Shown piece by piece: positions 17,983 to 27,314 of a DNA stretch of 64,000 nucleotides. The translations under genes were made by a program, and so were the position numbers. How positions within the stretch are numbered: the stretch's first letter is position 1; each line of letters begins with the position of its first letter. Where the stretch lies: the NCBI RefSeq assembly GCF_009720525.1, contig NZ_CP043930.1, positions 7,204,001-7,268,000 on the forward strand, written 5' to 3'. A model generated the notes under the pieces. It was not told the origin of the DNA, did not search any database, and worked only from the letters and a program-made list of their open reading frames with translations. This DNA comes from Gimesia benthica (GTDB taxonomy: Bacteria > Planctomycetota > Planctomycetia > Planctomycetales > Planctomycetaceae).

Positions 17983-18750
17983 ATGACACAAGCCAAAGTC
18001 GCTTTGATCACCGGCGCTGCCAGCGGCATCGGGGCGGAAATTGCCCGAACGCTGTATAAACAAGGCTGTGATGTGGTGATCGCCGATCTGCACGAGCCTG
18101 AATATCTCACGGAGCTGTCTGCGGAAGGACAGCGGACGCTGTTTGTCCCCACCGATCTGTCGCAGGTAGAGCAGTGTCAGTCGCTGGTGGAACGGGTGAC
18201 CCGGGAGCGGGGTGGCGTGGATATCCTGGTCAACAATGCGGGCTTTCAGCATGTCTCGCCATTGGAAGATTTTCCGGAAGTGGTCTGGGAGAAAATGCTG
18301 CAGGTGATGCTGACAGCGCCCTTTCTGCTGACAAAGTATGTCCTGCCCGGAATGAAACAGCGGCAGTGGGGACGCATCATCAACATGGGCTCGATTCATT
18401 CCCAAGTGGCCTCGCTCAATAAAGCGGGTTACATTGCCGCCAAGCATGGACTGGTGGGATTGACGAAAACGACGGCCCTGGAAGGGGGAGCGTTTCAGAT
18501 CACTGCCAATGTGATCTGTCCCGCTTATGTGCGGACGCCCCTGGTCGAACAGCAGATTGCCGCCCAGGCGGAGACCCTGGGGATCAGCATTGAAGAGGTG
18601 GAAAGCCAGGTCTTCCTGAAAGCTTCTGCGACGGGTCGCATGATTGAGCCTGCCGAGGTGGCGTCGATGGTGAGTTATCTCTGTTCGGAGCAGGCCAAAT
18701 CCATCACGGGTGCCTGCTGGACCATTGATGGAGGCTGGACGGCCCAATAG
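17983..18750 (+). CDS. D-3-hydroxybutyrate dehydrogenase (SDR family)
   Basis: 255 residues, a classical SDR. The NAD-binding motif is 'TGAASGIGAEIA', followed by 'NNAGFQHVSPLEDFP', a stretch characteristic of 3-hydroxybutyrate dehydrogenases. The catalytic residues are S137, Y150 and K154. The product ends with 'TGACWTIDGGWTAQ', the normal SDR C-terminus. It would oxidise (R)-3-hydroxybutyrate to acetoacetate using NAD. As last gene of the four-gene operon it supplies acetoacetate, which the ligase and thiolase could turn into acetyl-CoA. No PHB depolymerase or CoA-transferase gene is nearby. Confidence 0.85.
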   Translation: MTQAKVALITGAASGIGAEIARTLYKQGCDVVIADLHEPEYLTELSAEGQRTLFVPTDLSQVEQCQSLVERVTRERGGVDILVNNAGFQHVSPLEDFPEVVWEKMLQVMLTAPFLLTKYVLPGMKQRQWGRIINMGSIHSQVASLNKAGYIAAKHGLVGLTKTTALEGGAFQITANVICPAYVRTPLVEQQIAAQAETLGISIEEVESQVFLKASATGRMIEPAEVASMVSYLCSEQAKSITGACWTIDGGWTAQ

Positions 18751-18886
18751 TCCGGTTAATGGCCTGATCTTCGTTTTTCCGGGCGGGCAATTATTTAACA
18801 TTGCTAACAGGGACGCGACGTATTAGAGTGTGCTTATGTAAGCGGCTCACAGAACACTTTACCCGACTTGTGTGATGAGGTGAAGT

Positions 18887-21800
18887 ATGCGCGTTCCACG
18901 TCCGATCAGATCCTTGTGGCTGTTATTTTTGCTGCTACCGCTGCAGGTGGTTGCAGCGGAAACAGACGCTCCCGTTGTGGCGCAGACGCCTGAGGAGCTC
19001 GCCATCAGGGAACTGCGTGGGATTTATACGAATCTCCAGCAGAACAAAGATGGCACGGTCCGCCTCGTACGGTTCAGTAAGCCGCACGTCACCGCCGAAA
19101 AGCTGGCTCACCTCGAACAGTTTCATCAGCTCGATTATCTGGCCCTGGTCTGCCCCCACCTGGGGGATGAAGTACTGCCCCATCTCCAGGACCTGACCAA
19201 CCTGGATACCTTGTTACTTTCGGAATCGAAGGTCACGGATGCAGGGTTGCAGCACCTCCAGAAGTTGAATCGTCTGGAGCGACTTTACCTCGACAATACG
19301 CAGCTCACCGATGCGGGACTGAAACAGCTCTCACAACTGACGCAGCTCAAAGTGCTCTCACTGCGCAATACAAAGATTACCGACCAGGGACTGGTTTCTC
19401 TGAAAAAACTGCAGAAACTGGAAGTTCTGCTGCTCTCGGGAACCCAGGTCAGCGATGCAGGTTTGTCTGCGCTCAACGCATTTCCGCAGTTGAAGACGCT
19501 CTACCTCGCGCGAACGAAGGTCAGGGGCACACAGCTGGCAGAATTGAAGCTGCCCGCGCTGGAATACCTCTGTCTCAATCGTTGCACACTGGCTCCTGAT
19601 GCGGCAGACGCACTTTCAAAACTTTCACATCTGAAAGGCCTGGAAGTCTATCACACGGGGCTGACATCGAAGGCTCTGTCAGAACTGAAAACTCAACTTT
19701 CGAAGACAGCCCTGTTCACTGAAGATTTAACCGCCCCAGAGACACTGGCTGCATTGACTGAGCAGAAGCAACAGGTTCCAACCACAGAGCAACCACTGCT
19801 GAAACCGATTCAAGAACGGATTTCAGCGGGGGAGAAGCTGGTCCCCGATTTTCAAAAACATGTAATCCCGCTGCTGGGGCGACTGGGTTGCAACAGTCGC
19901 AACTGTCACGGCTCGTTTCAGGGGCGGGGCGGATTTCAATTGTCGATGTTCGGCTATGACTTCAAGCTGGACCATGACAACCTGCTGGAACGGATCGACA
20001 AACAGCATCCTAAGAAAAGCCTGGTATTGAACAAGCCGACTTCGGAAGACGAACATGAAGGGGGCCTGCGACTGCCTCCCGGCGGTTGGGAACAACAGCT
20101 GCTGCACGACTGGATTGCTGCGGGAGCCGCGCCGGTCTCTCCAAAGGGCCCCCGCTTTGTACGGCTGGATGTGACACCCCGTCAGATCGTCTTTAAGAAA
20201 AAGGGAGAATCGGCGACGTTGAAGGCGATTGCCGTCTGGTCGGATGGGACGCGAGAAGATGTGACCTGCCTGACCCGCTTTGAATCCAAAGACGACAGTG
20301 TGGCGGAAGTCACGACGGAAGGTGTGATTCAGGCGAAAGCTCCCGGCGATACTTATGTCATTTCGTATTACGATAACGGAATCTTTTCCACGCAGGTCCT
20401 GCAGCCGGTGCGGGAGTATCAGCCGGGTGAATATCCCGAAGTCCCCACGCCGACTGTTGTGGATCGGCATGTGCTTAACAAACTGCAGAAGCTGGGAATC
20501 CAGCCTTCCGGTGTTTGTACCGACGAAGAATTTCTCAGACGCGTCAGCCTGGATATGACGGGCACGCTGCCGACTCCAGACGAGATTCGGGATTTTCTCA
20601 AAGATCCATCTACCGAGAAACGGAGCCAGAAGATCGAGGAACTGCTCGCGCGACCCGGCTACGTGGCCTGGTGGAGTTTGAAGCTGTCTGACCTGACGGG
20701 CAGTAACGCAGGCTACCTCGGCGGGACCGAAATGGCACAGCCTGTGGCCGGTCAGTGGAATGCCTGGATCCGGCGTCGGGTGGAAGATAATATCGGCTGG
20801 GATAAGATTGTCTCGGGGATTATCCTGGGAACGAGTCGTTTGCCGGGACAGACTTTCGAAGAGTTCATGGCGCAGCAGAGTGAATTCACCAGCATTAAAG
20901 ATCGGGCCGACTTCACTGCCCTGGATAATACGATGCCCCACTACTGGGCGCGTTCGAATATGACGGTGCCTTCCGATAAGGCGCTCGCCTTTGGTTATAC
21001 GTTTCTGGGCATGCGGTTGGATTGTGCCCAGTGCCACAAGCATCCCTTCGATGAATGGTCGCAGCAGGATTTCAAGCTGTTTACCGAGTTTTTTACGCGC
21101 ATCAAATTCGGTGTGCCCCCCGATGCCCGCGTTCTGCATGAAGAGACGCGGAACATGCTGGGCGTGCCGGTGAAGCTCAATACCGCAGCCCTGCGCAGAC
21201 AGAGTTATCTGCGGATTGCGGCTGAGGGACGGTCGATTCCCTGGCGGGAAGTTTATATTGAACCCGCGCAGGGGGATCTGCAGCTTGCCAAACTGCTGGG
21301 GGGAGAAGAGATCAACATCAGTCAGATTCATGATCCGCGTGAAGTGCTGATGACGTGGATGCTGAATGAGCCCAATCATTATTTTGCGAAAGCATTCGTG
21401 AACCGGATCTGGGCGCATTACTTCAACGTGGGAATTATCAATCCACCGGATGATCTGAATCAGGCGAATCCTCCCAGTAACAAGGCGCTGCTGGACTACC
21501 TCGTCCAGGGTTTCATCGAGAGCGGTTACGATATGAAATGGCTACATCGGACCATTGCCAACAGTCGGACGTATCAGCTCAGCTGGCGACCCAATGAGAG
21601 CAATCGGAAAGATACCCGCAATTTCAGTCATGCTGTGCTGCGGAGACTCCCGGCGGAAGTGGCCATCGATGCAATTCAACAGGCAACTGCGGGAGACAAG
21701 AAGTTACTACAGCACGTCAGCAAAATGGACGGTCGTAAGATTACACAGCACCCGCTTTCGTTCCAGGCACGTTCGATTGATTTTTCTTTGCTGGTTTTCG

Positions 21801-22132
21801 GCAAACCTTTGCGGACAACCAACTGTGACTGTGAACGCCAGGATCAGCCGACGCTGTTACAGTCGCTCTATGTGCGGAACGATGCCGAGATGCTGAGTCA
21901 ACTGACCCGCCCGGATGGCTGGTTATCAGAAATGAAACAACAGACATTGGATACTGCGGCTCGGAAAGAGCTTATTCAGGAAGCTTACCTGCGGACACTC
22001 TCCCGTCTGCCGGAAGAGTCAGAACTGCAAGACAGCCTGGAGTACCTTCAGACGACGAAAACGATTCAGGAAGGACTTCAGGACCTGATGTGGGCGCTGC
22101 TCAACACGCAGGAGTTCATTACGAATCATTAG
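18887..22132 (+). CDS. DUF1549/DUF1553 planctomycete cytochrome-like protein with N-terminal LRRs
   Basis: 1081 residues. A signal peptide (about 1-24) leads into leucine-rich repeats (about 60-280, recurring 'LTDAGLKQLSQLTQLKVLSL'), a PSCyt1-type segment with C335/C340/H341 in 'GCNSRNCHG', an Ig-like Big_2 segment (about 428-500, 'ATLKAIAVWSDGTREDVT'), DUF1549 (about 525-735, containing a canonical CXXCH at 713-717, 'CAQCH') and DUF1553 (about 800-1060). The family is secreted and planctomycete-specific; a redox role in polysaccharide use has been suggested from co-occurrence. It is followed after 52 bp by a DUF1501 gene, the usual pairing. Confidence 0.92.
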   Translation: MRVPRPIRSLWLLFLLLPLQVVAAETDAPVVAQTPEELAIRELRGIYTNLQQNKDGTVRLVRFSKPHVTAEKLAHLEQFHQLDYLALVCPHLGDEVLPHLQDLTNLDTLLLSESKVTDAGLQHLQKLNRLERLYLDNTQLTDAGLKQLSQLTQLKVLSLRNTKITDQGLVSLKKLQKLEVLLLSGTQVSDAGLSALNAFPQLKTLYLARTKVRGTQLAELKLPALEYLCLNRCTLAPDAADALSKLSHLKGLEVYHTGLTSKALSELKTQLSKTALFTEDLTAPETLAALTEQKQQVPTTEQPLLKPIQERISAGEKLVPDFQKHVIPLLGRLGCNSRNCHGSFQGRGGFQLSMFGYDFKLDHDNLLERIDKQHPKKSLVLNKPTSEDEHEGGLRLPPGGWEQQLLHDWIAAGAAPVSPKGPRFVRLDVTPRQIVFKKKGESATLKAIAVWSDGTREDVTCLTRFESKDDSVAEVTTEGVIQAKAPGDTYVISYYDNGIFSTQVLQPVREYQPGEYPEVPTPTVVDRHVLNKLQKLGIQPSGVCTDEEFLRRVSLDMTGTLPTPDEIRDFLKDPSTEKRSQKIEELLARPGYVAWWSLKLSDLTGSNAGYLGGTEMAQPVAGQWNAWIRRRVEDNIGWDKIVSGIILGTSRLPGQTFEEFMAQQSEFTSIKDRADFTALDNTMPHYWARSNMTVPSDKALAFGYTFLGMRLDCAQCHKHPFDEWSQQDFKLFTEFFTRIKFGVPPDARVLHEETRNMLGVPVKLNTAALRRQSYLRIAAEGRSIPWREVYIEPAQGDLQLAKLLGGEEINISQIHDPREVLMTWMLNEPNHYFAKAFVNRIWAHYFNVGIINPPDDLNQANPPSNKALLDYLVQGFIESGYDMKWLHRTIANSRTYQLSWRPNESNRKDTRNFSHAVLRRLPAEVAIDAIQQATAGDKKLLQHVSKMDGRKITQHPLSFQARSIDFSLLVFGKPLRTTNCDCERQDQPTLLQSLYVRNDAEMLSQLTRPDGWLSEMKQQTLDTAARKELIQEAYLRTLSRLPEESELQDSLEYLQTTKTIQEGLQDLMWALLNTQEFITNH

Positions 22133-22184
22133 TTCCTGCGGATTGGGATAATTTGCGATCGACAGAGCGCATGAGGACGGAATT

Positions 22185-23483
22185 ATGAAACAACGGAAAC
22201 AGATTAAGCGGCGAGATGTCCTGCAGGCGGGGTTCCTGGGAGGACTGGGACTGTCATTGCCCGGGTTCCTGAAACTGTCAGCCGCCCAGGCAGAGGCTCC
22301 CGCCCGGAAAAAATCGTCGGCAGATGCGGTCCTGTTTCTGAATCTGGCGGGTGGGGTTTCGCATCTTGATACGCTGGACATGAAGCCCGAAGCGCCGGTG
22401 GAAACGCAGGGGGAGTTCAAGTCCATTCAAACCTGCATGCCGGGGCATCAGGTATGTGAGTATCTGCCGAAATACGCGAAAGTGGCCGATCAGTTCACAC
22501 TGCTGCGCGGGATTTCGCATTCCGCGGGAGCACATCCCCAGGGGCAGTCCTGGATTTCGACCGGAAATCGACCTGTGCCTGCGCTGATCTATCCTTCGCT
22601 GGGATCAGTGATTACCAAAGAGATTCCCAGCCGCCCCGATCTGCCCGGCTATGTTGCGATTCCCAAAACGGAGTGGAACGCCGGCTATATGGGAGATGCC
22701 TTTGCGCCTTTCAAAACGAACACGGTGCCTCAACCTGGAAAGCCCTTCCAGGTACGGGGGATTTCGCTGCCGGAAGGTCTGACGCTGGAAAAAGTGAATC
22801 AGCGGCAGCAGCTGCTCAACAAGCTGGACCGCCGGTTCAAAGGGCAACAGACCGAGAGTCAGTTACTGGACGCACTCGATCAGTTTGGTTCTCAGGCCTA
22901 TCACATGATTACTTCCAAACGGGCCCGGGCTGCCTTTGATGTCGAGCAGGAATCACCCAGATTACGCCAGATGTTTGGTGCCGATGAATTCAGCCAGTCT
23001 GTCTTTCTGGGCTGTCGCCTGATCGAATATGGCGTGCCTTTTGTGACTGTGACCTACCAGGGGTGGGACACGCATACCGAAAACTTTGCCGGGCATCGCC
23101 GCCTGATACCGCCGTTGGATGCGGGGATGACCGCGGGACTGGAAATGCTCAAGCAGAAGGGGCTCTGGGAACGGACGCTGGTCGTGATCATGGGCGAATT
23201 CGGTCGGACGCCGAAGATCAATGAGAATGCGGGCCGCGATCACTATCCTCGTGTGAACTGGTGCCTGCTGACTGGCGGGGGAGTGCAACCGGGACAGATG
23301 ATCGGCGGGACGACCAAAGCCGGGGATGCACCGGATGATCAGACTGAGATCTCACCGGATGACATTGCCGCCACGATCTATCACGCACTGGGCATCGATC
23401 CACTCAAAGAGTATTACACGAACACCGGCCGACCGACGATGCTGGTGCCCCACGGTCGGATTATGCATGAACTCTTTGCCTGA
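22185..23483 (+). CDS. DUF1501 Tat-exported sulfatase-like protein
   Basis: 432 residues. It opens with a Tat signal ('RRDVLQAGFLGGLGLSL') and carries the DUF1501 landmarks 'FLNLAGGVSHLDTLDMKPEA', 'GWDTHTENFAGH', 'VVIMGEFGRTPKINENAGRD' and 'DDIAATIYHALGIDP'. The fold belongs to the alkaline-phosphatase/sulfatase superfamily, but the substrate is unknown. GAGGACGG precedes the ATG. It forms a two-gene unit with the DUF1549/1553 gene, suggesting the two proteins act together in the periplasm. Confidence 0.92.
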   Translation: MKQRKQIKRRDVLQAGFLGGLGLSLPGFLKLSAAQAEAPARKKSSADAVLFLNLAGGVSHLDTLDMKPEAPVETQGEFKSIQTCMPGHQVCEYLPKYAKVADQFTLLRGISHSAGAHPQGQSWISTGNRPVPALIYPSLGSVITKEIPSRPDLPGYVAIPKTEWNAGYMGDAFAPFKTNTVPQPGKPFQVRGISLPEGLTLEKVNQRQQLLNKLDRRFKGQQTESQLLDALDQFGSQAYHMITSKRARAAFDVEQESPRLRQMFGADEFSQSVFLGCRLIEYGVPFVTVTYQGWDTHTENFAGHRRLIPPLDAGMTAGLEMLKQKGLWERTLVVIMGEFGRTPKINENAGRDHYPRVNWCLLTGGGVQPGQMIGGTTKAGDAPDDQTEISPDDIAATIYHALGIDPLKEYYTNTGRPTMLVPHGRIMHELFA

Positions 23484-23654
23484 AGCGTGCGGCACCGCGA
23501 TGTGAGATTGATTTCAGTCACTCACTCCAGTCTAATAAAGCGATGGTAAAGTCTGTGTAGTTGCTGTCGATCTTCCCTGGCGTTGAACGAATTCGGTAAC
23601 AGAAAAACGACTTTGCTGATTCAAACTCGCTTTGACTGATTGAGAGGTACGCTC

Positions 23655-24989
23655 TTGCTGAAATCATTGCTGATTCTAATCACGTTACTCATTCCTGCGC
23701 TGGCAATCGCTGAGGAAACATCGCAGCGGCCCAATATTGTATTGATCATGGCCGATGATCTGGGGTATGGCGATCTGAGTTGTTACGGCAGTATGAACTG
23801 TCAGACACCCCATCTGGACCAGCTGGCAGCACGTGGGATGAAGTTTACCGATTTTCATTCCAGCGGTGCGGTCTGCAGTCCGACACGCGCAGGACTTTTG
23901 ACGGGCCGCTATCAGCAGCGGGCCGGCATTGATGGCGTGGTGTATGCCGATCCCAAAAAGAATCGCCACCATGGTCTGCAGAAGAATGAGGTTACCCTGG
24001 GGCAGTGCCTGCTGGATGCCGGATACCGGACAGCCATGTTCGGCAAATGGCACCTGGGTTATCAGCGACAGTACAATCCGACCTTTCGCGGTTTTCAGCA
24101 GTTTGTGGGGTACGTCAGCGGCAATGTGGATTACGTCGCCCATCTCGATCAGACCGGTGTGTTTGACTGGTGGCATGGTGCCGAGCTCAACCGGGAAGAG
24201 CAGGGGTATTCGACGCATCTGATTACCGAGCATGCGGTCAAGTTTATCCGCGAGCAGCATCAGCAACCTTTCTTTGTCTATATTGCACATGAAGCGGTGC
24301 ACTATCCCTATCAGGGACCGCACGACCCGGCGATGCGTAAGGAGGGGGGCGGCGAAATTAAATCGGCCAAGCGCGAGGATATCGCGAATGCCTACCGGGA
24401 AATGAATACCGAAATGGACAAGGGCATCGGCAAAGTGGTCGCCGTTCTCAAGGAACTGGATCTGACTGACAACACCCTGATCTTCTTCCTGTCGGACAAT
24501 GGAGCGAATAATAAAGGATCCAACGGGACGCTGCGCGGTTTTAAGGGCAGCGTCTGGGAGGGCGGACACCGCGTGCCGGCGATTGCGTGCTGGCCGGGCA
24601 AGATTTCCCCGGGAACGGTTTGTGATCAGACCACGATCAGTATCGATGTCATGCCCACAATTCTGGAACTGACCCGGGCCCGTGTTCCCCAGGGACATCA
24701 ACTGGACGGCGTGAGTCTGGCGGGATTGTTAACCGCACAAAAGCAACTACCGTCACGAAAAATATACTGGGACTACCGTGGTAATTCGGCGGTACGGCAG
24801 GGACCCTGGAAACTGGTTCTGAATCAGAATCGGAAATCGCCAGTGGAACTGTTTAACCTCAGTGAAGACCTATCCGAATCAATGAATCTGGCTGAGCAGC
24901 AGCCAGAACGTGTAAACAGCCTGCGGGCAGCTTTCGAGGTCTGGAAAAAGGATGTCACCCAGACCGCAACACCACAACCGGCTAAATAA
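23655..24989 (+). CDS. secreted sulfatase, Cys-type
   Basis: About 444 residues. A signal peptide ('LLILITLLIPALAIA') precedes the metal-binding Asp pair (D34/D35) in 'MADDLGYGD' and the formylglycine site C74-S-P-T-R in 'SGAVCSPTRAGLLTGR'. Further landmarks are 'GKWHLGY' and 'FFLSDNGANN'. It should hydrolyse sulfate esters, probably on sulfated polysaccharides, in the periplasm or outside, and needs a formylglycine-generating enzyme. TTG at 23655 is preferred because GAGAGG sits 7 nt upstream; TTG 23640 is an alternative. It heads a same-strand run with ceramidase-like, DUF1080 and nucleosidase-like genes (24-bp gap to the next). Confidence 0.93.
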   Translation: MLKSLLILITLLIPALAIAEETSQRPNIVLIMADDLGYGDLSCYGSMNCQTPHLDQLAARGMKFTDFHSSGAVCSPTRAGLLTGRYQQRAGIDGVVYADPKKNRHHGLQKNEVTLGQCLLDAGYRTAMFGKWHLGYQRQYNPTFRGFQQFVGYVSGNVDYVAHLDQTGVFDWWHGAELNREEQGYSTHLITEHAVKFIREQHQQPFFVYIAHEAVHYPYQGPHDPAMRKEGGGEIKSAKREDIANAYREMNTEMDKGIGKVVAVLKELDLTDNTLIFFLSDNGANNKGSNGTLRGFKGSVWEGGHRVPAIACWPGKISPGTVCDQTTISIDVMPTILELTRARVPQGHQLDGVSLAGLLTAQKQLPSRKIYWDYRGNSAVRQGPWKLVLNQNRKSPVELFNLSEDLSESMNLAEQQPERVNSLRAAFEVWKKDVTQTATPQPAK

Positions 24990-25013
24990 ACGATCCTCTT
25001 ACTGGAGTCTCTG

Positions 25014-26438
25014 ATGTATCGACTGATTTTGTGTTTCACTCTGCTGCTTACCTGCTCGCTGACTGTATCTGCAGAGGCAGATGATCTGCTCCAGGCAGGA
25101 GCGGCGAAAGTGAATATCAACCCGCCGAAGTATCCGGTTTCGATGGTAGGCAGTTTTCAGGATCGACAGGCGACAGGGGCCCATGACACATTGCATGCAC
25201 GGGCACTGGTCTTAAAAAATGGTGACACGCGGGTGGCGTTTGTGGTCTGTGATATCTGTCTGATTTCGCGGGAGATCTTTGATGCTGCGAAAGCAATCGC
25301 CTCTCAGAAAACCGGGATCCCCACCAGCCACATGCTGACCTCCGCGACACACACGCACACCGCTCCCGCAGTGACGCCACTGGCACAATGCAAGCCGAGT
25401 CCCGAATACGTGCAGTTCCTGACGGAAAGTATTGCCCAGTCGATTATTGAAGCCAATTCACGCCTCACGTCCGCGCAGATAGCCTGGGCCGTGGTGCCGG
25501 AACCGGCTGAGGTGAATAATCGACGCTGGTATGTCAAAGAGGGGGGAATCAGGCCGAATCCGTTCGGTAATACGACCGATAAGGTGCGGATGAATCCGCC
25601 CCGGGGCAGTGACTTGTTGATCAAACCGGCGGGGCCGACCGACCCGGATATCTCGATCTTGTCGGTACAACACGCCGACGGGCGTCCGCTGGCTCTGCTG
25701 GCGAATTACTCGCTGCATTATGTAGGAGGACTGCCGCCGAATCAGGTGTCGGCTGACTATTTCGGTGAATTCGCCCGTCAGATCAAGGAACGACTGGGGG
25801 GCGATGAGACCTTTGTCGGCATTATGTCCAACGGTTCCAGTGGCGATATCAATAACATCAATTTCAGAGAACCGCGTCCACGGGCCGGCGTGTTTGAACG
25901 CATCACCGCCGTTGCGAAAGTGATCGCGGATCGAACGTATCGGGCGGTCAAGGATCTCAAGTACCGCCGGGATGTACCGCTGGCGATGGAAGAACGCACA
26001 CTGGATCTGGGAATTCGGAAGCCGAATGCGGAAGAAGTGAAATATGCGAAATCGCTGCTGGCGGCTGCGAAAGACCCAGAGAAGTTGACGACCAATGAAG
26101 TCTATGCTCAGGAGACAGTGAATATTGATCAGTGGCCCGGGAGTGTGAATCTGAAACTACAGGCCTTGCAGATTGGCGATTTGGGGATCGTCGCGATTCC
26201 CTGCGAAGTATTTGCAGAGATCGGGCTGGAAATCAAACAGAAAAGTCCGCTCAAGCCAACCTTTGTGATTGCCCTGGCCAACGGCTATAACGGTTATCTG
26301 CCGACGCCGGAACAACACATCCTGCAAGGCTATGAAACCTGGCGGTCGAGCTGGAGCTATCTCGAAGTGGATGCTTCGGTCAAAATCACCGAACAGGTAC
26401 TGTCGATGTTGAAACAAGTGGATCAGAAACAAGAATAA
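25014..26438 (+). CDS. neutral/alkaline non-lysosomal ceramidase-like secreted protein
   Basis: 474 residues with a clean signal peptide ('LLLTCSLTVSA'). Family landmarks are 'AGAAKVNINPPKYPVSMVG', 'ARALVLKNG', 'SATHTHTAPAV' (His-rich zinc site) and 'GIMSNGSSGDINNIN'. It resembles only the N-terminal catalytic domain of neutral ceramidases, whose full proteins are longer. The family is expanded in planctomycetes, where the substrate is unproven, so amide or ester hydrolysis is an inference. GGAG lies just before the ATG, and the DUF1080 gene follows after 18 bp. Confidence 0.78.
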   Translation: MYRLILCFTLLLTCSLTVSAEADDLLQAGAAKVNINPPKYPVSMVGSFQDRQATGAHDTLHARALVLKNGDTRVAFVVCDICLISREIFDAAKAIASQKTGIPTSHMLTSATHTHTAPAVTPLAQCKPSPEYVQFLTESIAQSIIEANSRLTSAQIAWAVVPEPAEVNNRRWYVKEGGIRPNPFGNTTDKVRMNPPRGSDLLIKPAGPTDPDISILSVQHADGRPLALLANYSLHYVGGLPPNQVSADYFGEFARQIKERLGGDETFVGIMSNGSSGDINNINFREPRPRAGVFERITAVAKVIADRTYRAVKDLKYRRDVPLAMEERTLDLGIRKPNAEEVKYAKSLLAAAKDPEKLTTNEVYAQETVNIDQWPGSVNLKLQALQIGDLGIVAIPCEVFAEIGLEIKQKSPLKPTFVIALANGYNGYLPTPEQHILQGYETWRSSWSYLEVDASVKITEQVLSMLKQVDQKQE

Positions 26439-26456
26439 TCAGTTTGAGGAATCGAG

Positions 26457-27251
26457 ATGAATTTATTGCAATCCAGTGCGATCTTAACCTGTTTGTGCCT
26501 CTTTCAGTTTTGTACCTGGGGGTGTGCAGCAGAGCCCGGTTCACCCAATCAACTGACAAAGCAGGAACAGGAGCAGGGCTTTGAGTTACTGTTCAATGGC
26601 AAAGATCTGAAGAACTGGGACCAGAGTGGCAACTGGGAAGTTCAGGAAGGGGTGATTGCCCGAACCGGCAAAGGGGGAAGCCTGACTTTGAAGCAGCAAC
26701 CTCTGCCGGACGACTTCGAACTTAAGTTTGAGTGGAAAGTCGGCGAAGGAAGTAACAGCGGCGTGTACTATCGCCCTGGACAGTATGAGTATCAGATTCT
26801 GGATAATCAGAAACACGCAGATGGGAAAAATCCCCGCACGAGTGCCGCCTCACTTTACTTCTGTATGCCCCCCTCACAGGATGCGACGCGTCCGGTTGGC
26901 GAGTGGAACCAGGGGCGGATTGTCTGTAAAGGAACCGTTATTCAGCACTGGTTGAACGGGAAGAAAGTGATCGACTTCGATTACACCGATCCCCGTTATG
27001 CCTGGCATGTGGAACTGCTTGCTAACCGGGGTGCCCAACTGACAGACAGGGGAGGTGTACTTTATCTGCAGGATCATGGTGATCCGGTCTGGTATCGCGG
27101 TATCAAACTCCGTACGATTCCCGGAGATGAATCGCTGGATCGTAGTCCGGTCAAGCCGGCCACCGTTTCTGATGAGGCCCTGGCGGCTGAGCAGCGGAAA
27201 CTGCAGCGGATCATGGAGAACCGGGCCCGGCAACAGCAGAAGCAGAAGTAA
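26457..27251 (+). CDS. DUF1080 (3-keto-disaccharide hydrolase-type) exported protein
   Basis: 264 residues. An N-terminal signal ends in 'TWGC', a possible weak lipobox. The DUF1080 concanavalin-like fold is marked by 'ELLFNGKDLKNWDQSGNWEV', 'FEWKVGEGSNSGVYYR' and 'YLQDHGDPVWYRGIKLR'. Some family members hydrolyse 3-keto-glycosides; the family is common in planctomycetes. The tail is Gln/Arg-rich. GAGG precedes the ATG. It lies between the ceramidase-like and nucleoside-hydrolase-like genes, consistent with an exported glycoconjugate-degrading operon. Confidence 0.88.
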   Translation: MNLLQSSAILTCLCLFQFCTWGCAAEPGSPNQLTKQEQEQGFELLFNGKDLKNWDQSGNWEVQEGVIARTGKGGSLTLKQQPLPDDFELKFEWKVGEGSNSGVYYRPGQYEYQILDNQKHADGKNPRTSAASLYFCMPPSQDATRPVGEWNQGRIVCKGTVIQHWLNGKKVIDFDYTDPRYAWHVELLANRGAQLTDRGGVLYLQDHGDPVWYRGIKLRTIPGDESLDRSPVKPATVSDEALAAEQRKLQRIMENRARQQQKQK

Positions 27252-27314
27252 GCAGATCTTGCTGCAACCTTCTGGTTGCTCCCGGTGGAAACGTATTCTT
27301 AATTGCTGAAGTGA

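Noticed and set aside
19823-21418. 531-residue minus-strand ORF
   Set aside because: It is wholly antisense to the DUF1549/1553 gene and has no family motif; long antisense frames arise from codon bias.
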